NCBI GenBank assembly: GCA_963678705.1
Contig: OY783205.1
Span: forward strand, 1,674,001-1,738,000
Direction: 5' to 3'
Source: Panorpa germanica
Taxonomy: Eukaryota > Arthropoda > Insecta > Mecoptera > Panorpidae
Length of the DNA: 64,000 nt
The notes under the pieces are model-generated. The model saw only the letters and a list, made by a program, of their open reading frames with translations, searched no databases and was not told the DNA's origin. The position numbers and the translations under genes were made by a program. This document shows positions 20,324 through 29,899 of the stretch, piece after piece (the stretch's first letter is position 1; each line of letters opens with the position of its first letter).

Positions 20324-20420
20324 TGTTTAACCAGGCATGTGTTATAAAGTAATAAAATACGTTTTAAATATTTAATCTTTATATATGAAAATATTATATG
20401 GGAATGTAATTTGAATGTAA

Positions 20421-20674
20421 ACTCATATTGAAGATAAAATTCTCTTTGACGAATCATTAAGCCAATATGAAATACATTCATACAGTCCATATAACACAAC
20501 CAGCTATGAATATAATGACGAAATTCGTATACCAATAAATCAACATAATGTATATACATTACCCTCGGAATCTTACTTATACATTGAAGGTAAAACAAAA
20601 GACACTTCAAAATCTACACCTGTTTTCATATTAAATGGTATTTTATACCTATTTGAAAGTATAAAATATGAAAT
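20421..20674 (+). pseudogene. Double-jelly-roll capsid-like gene, N-terminal part
   Basis: An open frame from 20421 with no ATG. It encodes YNDEIRIPINQ, then YTLPSESYLYIEGK and LNGILYLFESIKYE, the start of the arthropod double-jelly-roll-like (Polinton major-capsid-like) family. The frame stops at Copia-2, inserted inside a codon with target duplication GAAAT. It lies head-to-head with the ATPase. It is broken by the insertion and lacks a start, so it cannot be functional. Confidence 0.82.
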
Positions 20675-20796
20675 TATAAAGACACGTTAGCAGTTCGCAA
20701 CAGACTATATTTGACATAAGAAAAAGTTTTTACACAACAGATTACAGATGGCGTTACTAGTTACTAAGTAGTGATATTTTGATACCTATTACAATA
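20675..20796 (-). repeat. Copia-2 3' LTR
   Basis: 122-bp repeat, identical by eye to 24853-24974. This is unusually short for an LTR. Confidence 0.94.
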
Positions 20797-20830
20797 CCCC
20801 CACTTATCAAAATAATCTAAGTACACATGA

Positions 20831-23800
20831 TTACACAGAAACAATGCCAAGTAAATTCATAAACTTATAATGTTTCAGATGACAAAGACCTTTTGTTAAA
20901 ATATCTGCAGGCATTTCTTCAGTAGGAATGTACTTAACTTTTACAAAGTTGTTCTTTACAACATCTCTAATAAAATGACAACGCACATCTATATGCTTGG
21001 ATCTATTATGACTCTGACTACTCGAGGCTAACTTCAATGCACTTTGGTTATCACAATACAAATCAATTACATTAAATACATCAGTAATTTCATGCATTAA
21101 ATTTCTTAGATAAATAGCTTCTCTTGAAGCTTCAGAAAGAGCAGTGTATTCCGCCTCAGTACTGGATAATGAAACCGTTTTCTGCTTCCTACTTTGCCAG
21201 GAAATGGCAGACCCTGACAACATAAAGCAAAATCCAGTATAGGATTTTCTATCTAGAGCATCACTTGCCCAATCACTGTCTACAAAACCTTGTAAATTAC
21301 TATTGTTATTATTGGTATATTTTAAACAATAACTTTTAGTATGCAGTAAATATCTTAATACACGTTTACAATAATTCCAATGTATGTGACTATAACAACT
21401 ATTAAATTGACTGAGATAGCTAACACAGTAAGCAATATCTGGTCTTGTTAATACTGCCAGATACATCAGACTTCCAATAAGTTTTTGATAAGGAACATCA
21501 GGTAAACATTTATCAGATGACTTATCTAAATTCAATTTAGGCTCAATCGGAGTACTTTGTGTCTTACAATCAGACATTTGAAATTTAGAAACTAACTGTT
21601 CAATATATTGTTGTTGATCTACAGTAATAACATTTTTATTTTTATCTAAATTTATTCTCATGCCTAAATATTGTCTTACAGGTCCCAAGTCTTTTAACTT
21701 AAATTCTGAACCTAATACACTTTTTAATTTATTTGTTTCAAAATCATTGTTTGAAAAAATCAAAAAATCATCCACATACAGGGCCACTATCACTTTAATT
21801 TTACCAGTTATTTTTGTAAACAAACATGGTTCATATTGACTATTTTTGAAATCTAATCTACTCAAAACTTCTTTAACTCTTTCATACCATGCCAGGGAAG
21901 ACTGTTTTAACCCATAAATGGCTTTATTTAATTTTAAGACCTTTCCCCCACTTTTGTTTACAAAACCTTCAGGTAATGACATATAAATATTTTCTTTCAA
22001 AAAACCATTAAGGAAAGCAGTGGTTACATCTAGATGTGTTATACTCATTTTCATTTGAACACTAAGTGCAAACAACAATCTTAGAGTAGAATGCCGCACT
22101 ACCGGTGAAAAAGTATCTGTATAATCAACACCTGGTTTCTGCGAGAAACCTTTTGCCACTAATCGAGCCCTATACCTTACATTGTTTTCAAAATCATACT
22201 TTTTATTTAGCACCCACCTACACTTCACTATTGTCACATCACCTGGATGGTCCACAAGCTGCCACGCATCACTGTCCTCAAATGACTGTAATTCATCAGC
22301 CATTGCCTGCTTCCACTGCTCCCGATCAGGCCCTTCAAGAGCCTCTGAGAATACAATCTCCTCCGATGCTGGAACAGTACTGGAAACACATATGTTGCTA
22401 ATACCATAGCGCTCAGGCTTCTTTCTCTGACGCTTACTTGGCACATCTGGCACTTGCTCAGGTATTGATACTGCTTGTTCTGGAACATCTTCAGTGTTTA
22501 TTTCAGTCAGTGTTTCATTGTCATCAGTATGTAATGAGGAACCTGAAGAGCAATCTAAAAAATCTGTTTCTGAAACATTATTAGACAGATCCCCCACTGA
22601 ATCTCTGCTCTCCCCCACTTTATCTTTACTTTCCTCCACTAAATTGTCGGTAGGATTTTCTTCATTGGATATCCAAATAGCTGACTCTTCACTGACTTCC
22701 TTGATAGGTGTTACATCTTCCATCACTATTATATCTCTACTGATCATTACAGTGTTCTTAGAAGGATTGTACACACGATAACCTTTAACACCATCACCAT
22801 ATCCAACTAGAATATGTTGTGTAGCTTTCTTGTCCCATTTCAAACGTTTCTGTTTGGGTACATGCACCATAATTTTGCTTCCAAACAAACGTAGGTGACT
22901 TAAGTCTGGTTTTGATCCATACCATAACTCATAAGGTGTTTTATCCAATCCTGATGCAATCGATCTATTTTTCAAGTACACAGCAGTATTGGCTGCTTCC
23001 GCCCAAAATTTCTTATCTAAATTTGCATCATATAGTAAACATTTGGCTTTCTCAACAACTGTACGATTACTCCTTTCACAAAGTCCATTTTGCTCAGGTG
23101 TATAACAATTTGTTTTCTGGTGTATAATTCCAGCTTGCTTCAAATAGCCTTCAAATTCCTTGTTACAAAATTCTAGTCCATTGTCTGACCTGATCACCTT
23201 TATTTTCTTACTCTGTTGATTCTCAACCAATGATTTGAACTCTTTAAATCTGTTCAAAGCTTCATTCTTTTGCTTCAGAAAATAAATAAAAGTCATGCGA
23301 CTATAATCATCAACAAATAACAGGAAATAGCGAGCACCACTCAAAGAACTTGTTTCCATTGGGCCGCAAATATCTGTGTGGATTCTGTGTAAAGTTTCTG
23401 TACTCCGCTCACCCACATGAGAAAATGGTAATCTCATTTGTTTTCCCTCACAACAAGTAGTACATTGTGATTTGGTTATGTCAAGTGAGTTATCATAAGA
23501 CAAACCATCAACAATACCATTTCTCATTCTGTGCATGTCTTGGCTGTTTATATGTGCCAGTCTTCTGTGCCATAACTTTGCACTAGCTGTAGTAGCCAAC
23601 ATACAACTTTGTGATTGTAATCTCAACTTATAAATACCATCAGATAAATCAGCTGTCGCCACCAAAACATTGTTCTTGTCTCTAATATAACAGTTTTTCT
23701 TTGTAAATATCACATGATTGCCATTCTGAATGAGCTCACTAACCGACAATAGGTTGGTTGTCAGGCTAGGCACACACAACACATCTTTCACTGTTATATT

Positions 23801-24769
23801 GCATCCAAGTTCAGAAATAATGTCAACTTCTCCGGAACAAACAACTGGCACTTTTGATTCATTTGCTACAACAATTTCTGGTATACATGGGGTTGTGTTC
23901 ATGTTCTTTACCCAATCTTTATTTGCTGTTATGTGTGCACTTGCGCCGGAGTCAACGTACCATTCGTTTTTGTTATACTTTCCGTTTAGGAAAACAACGT
24001 TAAACACGCATTTATTTGTGTTTTTCTTCAACATTGGGCACTGATTTCGATAATGTCCATCCTCTTTACATTTGAAACAAGTGATTGTTTTTGCTGTTGT
24101 ATCTGCCGCGGTCTTTTTGTTCGACATTGGGTTGCCGCCATATTTCTTTGGTTTACCGCTGCTGCCAGAATTATATTTATTTCTCGCTGCAAATGCCGCC
24201 GTACCGCCAGCTGCACCTTCAAAATCACTGGTTACTTCCATATCGAGTAACTTCGACTTTATAGTATCCGCACTTATCGAAATGCCAGAATGTTCTATTG
24301 CCATTATCATTGGAGAATAGCGATCAGTCAAACCTGCTAATAATAATGATCCGACCCATTCATCTGTTATTGTAAATCCAGTGCCATTTAACTTTTGAGC
24401 CGTTTCGATCATTTGTGTGACATAGGTAGTCATCGAATCACAGTTTTCAAGTCTTATCGAAATCAAATGTCGAAGTAAGGTTATTTTTCTTGAGAAACCG
24501 GAGTCATCAAACATGGCTTTCAATTTTGTCCATAATTCTGCCGAGCTCCTGGTATTCCTTATATGCACGTACAATGCTGGATCGATGGTCAAAATTAGCT
24601 TTGCCTTCGTTTTGGAGTCGTCCACTGGCTTAACTTCGAAGTCTGCACTAGGTTTGATGTACTTTTCCATCCCTTCTAGTACCAACAAGTTTTCAGCCGC
24701 GAAACACCACTCATCGTAATTCTCTCTGCCTTTTAGCTTTGGCACACTCGCAATATAGTTCATAGTCAT
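20831..24769 (-). CDS. Copia-2 Gag-Pol polyprotein
   Basis: 1312 codons from an ATG at 24769, uninterrupted. Gag starts with a short domain containing NYDEW and ends in the CCHC knuckle CFKCKEDGHYRNQC (near residue 235). Protease motif: WYVDSGASAHIT. Integrase: WHRRLAH to CTTCCEGK, then IHTDICGP, RSDNGLEF and PEQNGLCERSNR. Reverse transcriptase: YVDDFLIFS. RNase H: FVDSDWASD and STEAEYTALSEA. All copia-order domains and catalytic residues are present. The ORF differs clearly from Copia-1 and Copia-3, so it is a separate family. It is potentially competent for transposition. Confidence 0.97.
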   Translation of the reverse strand: MTMNYIASVPKLKGRENYDEWCFAAENLLVLEGMEKYIKPSADFEVKPVDDSKTKAKLILTIDPALYVHIRNTRSSAELWTKLKAMFDDSGFSRKITLLRHLISIRLENCDSMTTYVTQMIETAQKLNGTGFTITDEWVGSLLLAGLTDRYSPMIMAIEHSGISISADTIKSKLLDMEVTSDFEGAAGGTAAFAARNKYNSGSSGKPKKYGGNPMSNKKTAADTTAKTITCFKCKEDGHYRNQCPMLKKNTNKCVFNVVFLNGKYNKNEWYVDSGASAHITANKDWVKNMNTTPCIPEIVVANESKVPVVCSGEVDIISELGCNITVKDVLCVPSLTTNLLSVSELIQNGNHVIFTKKNCYIRDKNNVLVATADLSDGIYKLRLQSQSCMLATTASAKLWHRRLAHINSQDMHRMRNGIVDGLSYDNSLDITKSQCTTCCEGKQMRLPFSHVGERSTETLHRIHTDICGPMETSSLSGARYFLLFVDDYSRMTFIYFLKQKNEALNRFKEFKSLVENQQSKKIKVIRSDNGLEFCNKEFEGYLKQAGIIHQKTNCYTPEQNGLCERSNRTVVEKAKCLLYDANLDKKFWAEAANTAVYLKNRSIASGLDKTPYELWYGSKPDLSHLRLFGSKIMVHVPKQKRLKWDKKATQHILVGYGDGVKGYRVYNPSKNTVMISRDIIVMEDVTPIKEVSEESAIWISNEENPTDNLVEESKDKVGESRDSVGDLSNNVSETDFLDCSSGSSLHTDDNETLTEINTEDVPEQAVSIPEQVPDVPSKRQRKKPERYGISNICVSSTVPASEEIVFSEALEGPDREQWKQAMADELQSFEDSDAWQLVDHPGDVTIVKCRWVLNKKYDFENNVRYRARLVAKGFSQKPGVDYTDTFSPVVRHSTLRLLFALSVQMKMSITHLDVTTAFLNGFLKENIYMSLPEGFVNKSGGKVLKLNKAIYGLKQSSLAWYERVKEVLSRLDFKNSQYEPCLFTKITGKIKVIVALYVDDFLIFSNNDFETNKLKSVLGSEFKLKDLGPVRQYLGMRINLDKNKNVITVDQQQYIEQLVSKFQMSDCKTQSTPIEPKLNLDKSSDKCLPDVPYQKLIGSLMYLAVLTRPDIAYCVSYLSQFNSCYSHIHWNYCKRVLRYLLHTKSYCLKYTNNNNSNLQGFVDSDWASDALDRKSYTGFCFMLSGSAISWQSRKQKTVSLSSTEAEYTALSEASREAIYLRNLMHEITDVFNVIDLYCDNQSALKLASSSQSHNRSKHIDVRCHFIRDVVKNNFVKVKYIPTEEMPADILTKGLCHLKHYKFMNLLGIVSV

Positions 24770-24843
24770 GTTTCCGCGAAAAAAAAAAACGTAACAATTT
24801 ATCTATTTTATACTATAAAATAACTGATAAACCGGTAAATTTG

Positions 24844-24852
24844 CCCATAACC
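24844..24852 (-). other. Copia-2 primer-binding site
   Basis: GGTTATGGG on the minus strand, directly after the 5' LTR. This is the same copia-type initiator-Met half-tRNA core as in Copia-1, but shorter. Confidence 0.75.
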
Positions 24853-24974
24853 TATAAAGACACGTTAGCAGTTCGCAACAGACTATATTTGACATAAGAA
24901 AAAGTTTTTACACAACAGATTACAGATGGCGTTACTAGTTACTAAGTAGTGATATTTTGATACCTATTACAATA
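24853..24974 (-). repeat. Copia-2 5' LTR
   Basis: 122 bp, paired with 20675-20796 and followed by the GAAAT duplication. Confidence 0.94.
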
Positions 24975-25060
24975 GAAATAAATTCGGTTGAAATTGATTC
25001 AAATAAAAATCCTGGTATAACCAGAAGAAGAAGAAAAAGAAATTTTATATTTGGATACCT
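24975..25060 (+). pseudogene. Capsid-like gene, short piece after Copia-2
   Basis: Continues the frame interrupted at 20674 for about 15 recognisable codons (VEIDSNKNPGIT). It then runs into an Arg/Lys-rich stretch and a stop near 25056. Sequence expected next in the family is missing. Confidence 0.7.
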
Positions 25061-25084
25061 TTAGGTTTGATTTCTAAGCCAGTT

Positions 25085-25370
25085 ATATATGTTACTTTCA
25101 TTTTATATATATATTTAAATTTCTATCTCTGGTATAATACTTTTAAAACCTAATATTACATTTAATAAACCTATATATGTTGGCTTTTCAATATTAGATT
25201 TATCTAAAACAGTAATGTATGATTTTCATTATAATTATATGCAAAAAGAATTTTTTAATAATAATTTAAAGTTATTATATATTGATACTGACTCGTTAAT
25301 ATATGAAATTATCACATCAGATATTTATGAAACTATAAAACGCGATATAAGTAAGTTTGTATTCCTCTTA
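25085..25370 (+). pseudogene. Second PolB fragment inserted in the capsid-like gene
   Basis: Plus-strand frame with [17 protein letters not shown], then [12 protein letters not shown] and [11 protein letters not shown]. This is the motif-C region of a type-B DNA polymerase. It parallels but differs from the minus-strand copy at 17640-17780, so it derives from another polymerase gene. It lies between two parts of the capsid-like frame, pointing to rearrangement. Confidence 0.8.
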
Positions 25371-25372
25371 AA

Positions 25373-26141
25373 ACAATATTTGGGTTCTGTGAAGACTTTA
25401 AAAAAATTATATTACCAGTTAAGCATGAATTAATATTAATTCGATCAAAAAACGATAATAACGCACTTTGGATAGCAGCAGCTAAAGATGTATTACCAAA
25501 AGTAGTCATTGACAAAATACAATGGCGTATGCCTCATATAAATGTATCAGACAAAAAGAAATTAGAATTATTACAAACAATAGAACTCGATAAATCATTG
25601 TATATTGGCTTTCGAAGTTGGGACTTGTACGAATATCCAGCGTTGCCACGCACGACAAATCAATCTTGGTCTATTAAAACATCTACAGCACTTGAAAAGC
25701 CACGTTATGTTATATTAGGGTTATAAAGAGAAGGTAAAGACGATATTACAAAGGATATGAGTAAATTTCACACTTGTACCTTAAGAAACGTAAAACTATA
25801 CTTAAATTCTGATGTGTACCCCTATGATAATCTTAATCTTGATTATGACAATAATAAGTATGCAATAGCATATGAAATGTATGCTAATTTCCAAAAATCA
25901 TACTATGATAAAGAGCCGAATCCCATTTTAAATTTAAAGAATTTTAAAGAAAATGCACCTTTAATAGTAATAGATTGTTCAAAACAGAAAGAATTTCTAA
26001 AACCTGCTCCAGTTGATATAAGGCTTGAATTAGAAACATCTGAAAATATTGTAGACTACGTTCATGCTTATTGTTTTAATATTACATGACCGGATTGTTG
26101 AGTATAAACCATTATCTGGAATTGTTAATAAAATTACATAA
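25373..26141 (+). pseudogene. Double-jelly-roll capsid-like gene, C-terminal half
   Basis: Recognisable family blocks: [74 protein letters not shown] and PLIVIDCSKQ. An in-frame TAA lies at about 25724. Near 26075 one extra T in a T run shifts the frame, and the adjoining frame completes the usual ending, stopping at 26139-26141. In the family this protein forms the icosahedral shell. This copy is dead: it has a stop, a frameshift, an internal polymerase fragment and a copia insertion. Confidence 0.85.
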
Positions 26142-26204
26142 CCATTATAAATAATGATTAATATCTTTAAAGTCATTAAAGAGTAACCATCTCATAACCA
26201 AATA

Positions 26205-26501
26205 ATGGATTATAAATTTTTAAATGATTATGAACAAGTTTCGAAAACGATTTCAAAAGTTGGAGCTGTTCTAAAAAAATACAAAGAAAGTGAGTGTTTA
26301 CTAGAAAATCTTACGGACGATGAGTTGCATTTACTACCAATAGAGTTCTTTTTGCATTATATAATGTTTTCCACCGATATTGAACAAAACTGGAACCGGC
26401 TTCCAATACATTTAAAAGAAGATCACTATATGCAGGAGCGTCGGTTATGCTACAAACATTATAACAAAGGAAGAATACAAAGAGATGGACCTCCATGTTA
26501 A
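26205..26501 (+). CDS. Small ORF downstream of capsid-like gene, unknown
   Basis: 98 codons with an ATG at 26205, starting 60 bp after the capsid-like gene and on the same strand. It is rich in charged residues, with a Leu-rich middle (LTDDELHLLPIEFFLHY), and ends RRLCYKHYNKGRIQRDGPPC. I do not recognise the family. Its position suggests an accessory gene of the virus-like element. A shadow frame on the other strand is weaker. Confidence 0.5.
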   Translation: MDYKFLNDYEQVSKTISKVGAVLKKYKESECLLENLTDDELHLLPIEFFLHYIMFSTDIEQNWNRLPIHLKEDHYMQERRLCYKHYNKGRIQRDGPPC

Positions 26502-26776
26502 ATAAGAAACTGTTGTGATTGTAATTATATGTTATATTATGATTCTAATGGATGTAGTTATACCCTAATAAATAAATAAATAATAATATTTTAAATTTTT
26601 ATATATTATAAATTAAGTAATTACAATAGTTTTGATATTTCTTCTAATATATACGACATGTTTGAAATTATTATCATTTTTAATAATATATCATTTTAGT
26701 ACAATTTAATCCTATTTTGTAGCTAAAAATTATATGTAATATCAGATGCACATAAAATATAACGCTAATTTAAAAA

Positions 26777-27444
26777 TCAATCCCAATTTTCTTCTTCTTC
26801 TTCTTCCTTTAATGAATTCAATGAAACAGAAAAACTTATTTCATTTTTATTTTTAAAATAATCAAATTTATTAAGTTTGACTTTTACTTCTAAGTCATAC
26901 TTTTCAATTGTTCTTAATTTTTCTAATTTTGAATAAAAAGTATGGTTAAACTTATCAAGCCAACATACGTTTTTAACCAAATTCAAATCTATAACTTTAT
27001 TAATAAAATGGTATTGCAAATAGCGTAATTTATGTAATGTATTTGCACTATATGTATCATCAAAATATCCTGTTACTAATGCTCTTAATATATTTTTAAA
27101 ATGCTCATGTTGTGCGTCTGATATTATATTATATTTTAGCTCATATTTTTTTCTTAAATTTAACTCTAATTTTGCTACTTTACTGATTGATACACCTAAT
27201 ATTTTAAATCTATAAAAATTATTAACAAGATAATATTCACTACATTCAATTGCCCGCTGCTTTCTATGATAAAGGCATAACTATAAATAAAATTATATAA
27301 ATAACTAAATTTTTTAATTGGTAAACATATAATAAAAAAACTAACCTGTAATCCAGATTCTGCTATTTTCGGACAGGTGTACTTATAAGTGTCATCTGAA
27401 TACAGGTATACACAACACAAAAAGTTGTTGTTATCTAAAGACAT
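26777..27444 (-). CDS. Two-exon gene, 200 residues, unknown, split CCCH zinc motif
   Basis: Exon 1 is 27444-27346 (ATG, 33 codons, ending SGLQ). The intron 27345-27281 is 65 nt with GT...AG in phase 0. Exon 2 is 27280-26777 (168 codons with stop). The exon 2 frame is open for its whole length although no ATG lies near its start, which supports the splice. The spliced product has a Cys (residue 11), a Cys (24) from exon 1 and CxxH (35-38) from exon 2, resembling a small C-x12-C-x10-C-x2-H zinc motif. Then comes a Lys/Leu-rich helical body and an acidic tail (EEEEEEN). The family is not recognised. It could be an accessory gene of the virus-like block or a host gene. Confidence 0.55.
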
Positions 27445-29320
27445 TTTAAAACTTATATTATTATTAATATAAACAGTTACTACTAAATTAAGTTGTTTTA
27501 ATACATTCAATAAAAAATTAACTTACAAAGTTATATCAATCTATAGGGTAGTAATTATTGGCAATGGGAGATGGGACAAAACAGCAATATTCTGTTGACA
27601 TTTAAAACTGTTATTATTATTATAACTAAATTAAAATTATCTAAAAAGTATTAAAAATTAACTTACCTAACTGTTTGCTCATAAGTATGAAAGTCTAAAA
27701 GGGTTCAAACGGTAAAAACTCAAGATTAGGTTGAAACTGCTATAGACACCTGTAAATATTTGAAAACTACTATTAAATTTATTGTAAACATACAAAATCT
27801 TATACAAAATTTACTTACCACATAATTATCCACTTCCAAACTGAAATTATTGATAAATTTTTTTTTTTTAAAATAGCACTAAATAGCCACTAAATTATTT
27901 AAAAAGAACTAATATTCATTAACTAACTCAGAACAAGACTTTGCAAGACAATTTAATAAACAAACTGCACAATACTTAATGTAACACAATCATATTCTTA
28001 GACTTATATATAAATTATAATATAAAAATTTAACAGGGTAGCACTTTACTTATTTAATACTATAATATATTTACCATCAGACTATCAATTCTTAATTCTA
28101 TCATCCCCGCGCATTCAAAATAAATAAAATTCTCGGGGCCCCCGACCCTTCGAGCAGTTTTATTTTAAAAAGTTTGTTTCAACTTAAGTTAGAGCTTTTG
28201 GTTTAGCTAATTGTGATTCTACTATTATCCACAACCTATATAGCCTCATACATATGGATCAAACCGCTACCTAATAAATTTGTATAATAAAATATCCTCC
28301 TACTATTTTAACAGTTACTGTGGTGTTATAACCTCATATATGAAAAACAACACCATTGTCTGACTTATAAGACTTTATGATTATTACAACACATAAAAAA
28401 AATAACTGTATGCTTTGAGAATCATCAATGATATAATGTACGTATATTATAACTTTTAGTATACTTAAATAAATAATCTAATACAACAATACCCAATCCG
28501 GCCCTACATTTAACTAAAACATGAAATGTATAACAAAAAAAATTTGTCAACGTTTGGAAAATATTGTTTTTTTTTTTTCTAGTGAATTCGTGGTCTTACG
28601 CTCACACAGTTTTAACACATGTGCTTCAAGTTACGTTCCCATTACGTTCAAGTTACATTCGAACTAATGCGCTTGTGTCCAAAGTTTCTCACACATGTGC
28701 TGTTTGCAAATTTCTGGTGAATTCGAAGGAATGCGCTATAAATACACTGTTATAAATAATTTAACACTGTTATTGTAATAGTTATTGTTATAATCTATGT
28801 TTAACAATCCTTAAGAATATATATCACAAATTATACTATAACCTTTCATATTATACCCCACCTAACTAACACTTTTGCACCTACAACGTCATAATCTTAT
28901 AACCAATAACAAATCAAACATAAGAATTAATATCGGTATCTCACTCTTTACCACTATTGCTTTCTCACTCATAACCTTGGGTATTGTAGAGAATGTACCA
29001 ACAGATAAAAGCTGTAATGACGTCATCATCTTCTACTAGGACACGAACATAAACGATTGGTTTCCGGAAATTGACGAAAAATGCAATAATTACGCCAATA
29101 CTAACACACACGTAATAATTAATATCGCTATCTCACTCTTTCATATTACCCCACTATTACCCCCAACATTGTCTAGCCACGCCACCTCACTCCTCACCCC
29201 ACTATTACCCCCAACATTGTCTAGCCACGCCCCCTCTGCATATCGTGACCTAAATGCATCCCCACTCCAATAATTTCCAACTCAATTTCAAATTTAAGCC
29301 AGAACCCGCTCTCCTCATCT
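27445..29320. other. AT-rich intergenic region with short repeats
   Basis: No convincing gene. It holds a short acgttcaagtt/acgttcccatt cluster (28625-28660) and a tandem duplication of about 50 bp (29150-29240: ccactattacccccaacatt followed by gtctagccacgcc). Confidence 0.5.
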
Positions 29321-29850
29321 ACTAATAACAAATATTATTATAACAATTATTATTATTATGATGAAAAAAGTCTGTAAGAATAATATATTAAATAAAATGC
29401 TTGCTGACAACAAACAACAAAATTGATACACTGATTTTTCTTTTCTATGAAACTGATATAAGAGTACATGTACTTTTTCTATGTAAACAACTTGTAAACA
29501 ATAATAAACTATTACAGTCAAAAACTCTTCTTATTATTATTTCGGATATTTCAGCAGATTTCAGAGCATACCAGTGGCGCCAATGCGACTGATTTTGGCG
29601 TTAGTCAGAAAACCAACTGCTTTATACTAAGGTGCCCATGTTACCGACCATACGAGAGACCAGACTCTTTTTTGTTATGCAAAACAATATTATGCTAAGA
29701 TATCTAGATATTAAAAATAAAACCGAATAATATAACGGTATAATAAAACAGAGTACAAGGAACCATTGAATATTAAAATACCATATAATATTGAAATTAT
29801 TACTTAAAAACGATGTGGTGTAGAGTCGGTTCGGTGCTGCCATCTAGACT
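29320..29850 (-). repeat. P-element 5' non-coding fragment, copy 3
   Basis: Matches 11640-12168 throughout, including ggcgccaatgcgactgattt and catacgagagaccagactc. It continues past the point where the gypsy element cut the other copy. No transposase exon is present. Confidence 0.75.
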
Positions 29851-29899
29851 AGAGGAGCACACAATGGATACACATGGAGTACACAATTTCGTTAGTAGG

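Larger units (their letters stand above)
20675..24974 (-). mobile_element. Copia-2: complete Ty1/copia retrotransposon
   Basis: 4300 bp. The short LTRs of 122 bp (20675-20796, 24853-24974) look identical, and the target duplication GAAAT lies at 20670-20674 and 24975-24979. A purine tract flanks the 3' LTR (minus strand AGTGGGGG), and GGTTATGGG follows the 5' LTR. It is inserted in the capsid-like gene and is therefore younger than that gene. Confidence 0.96.

Noticed and set aside
20320-20610. Minus-strand 96-codon ORF upstream of the ATPase
   Set aside because: It is the complement of the capsid-like frame on the plus strand, which has recognisable family motifs.
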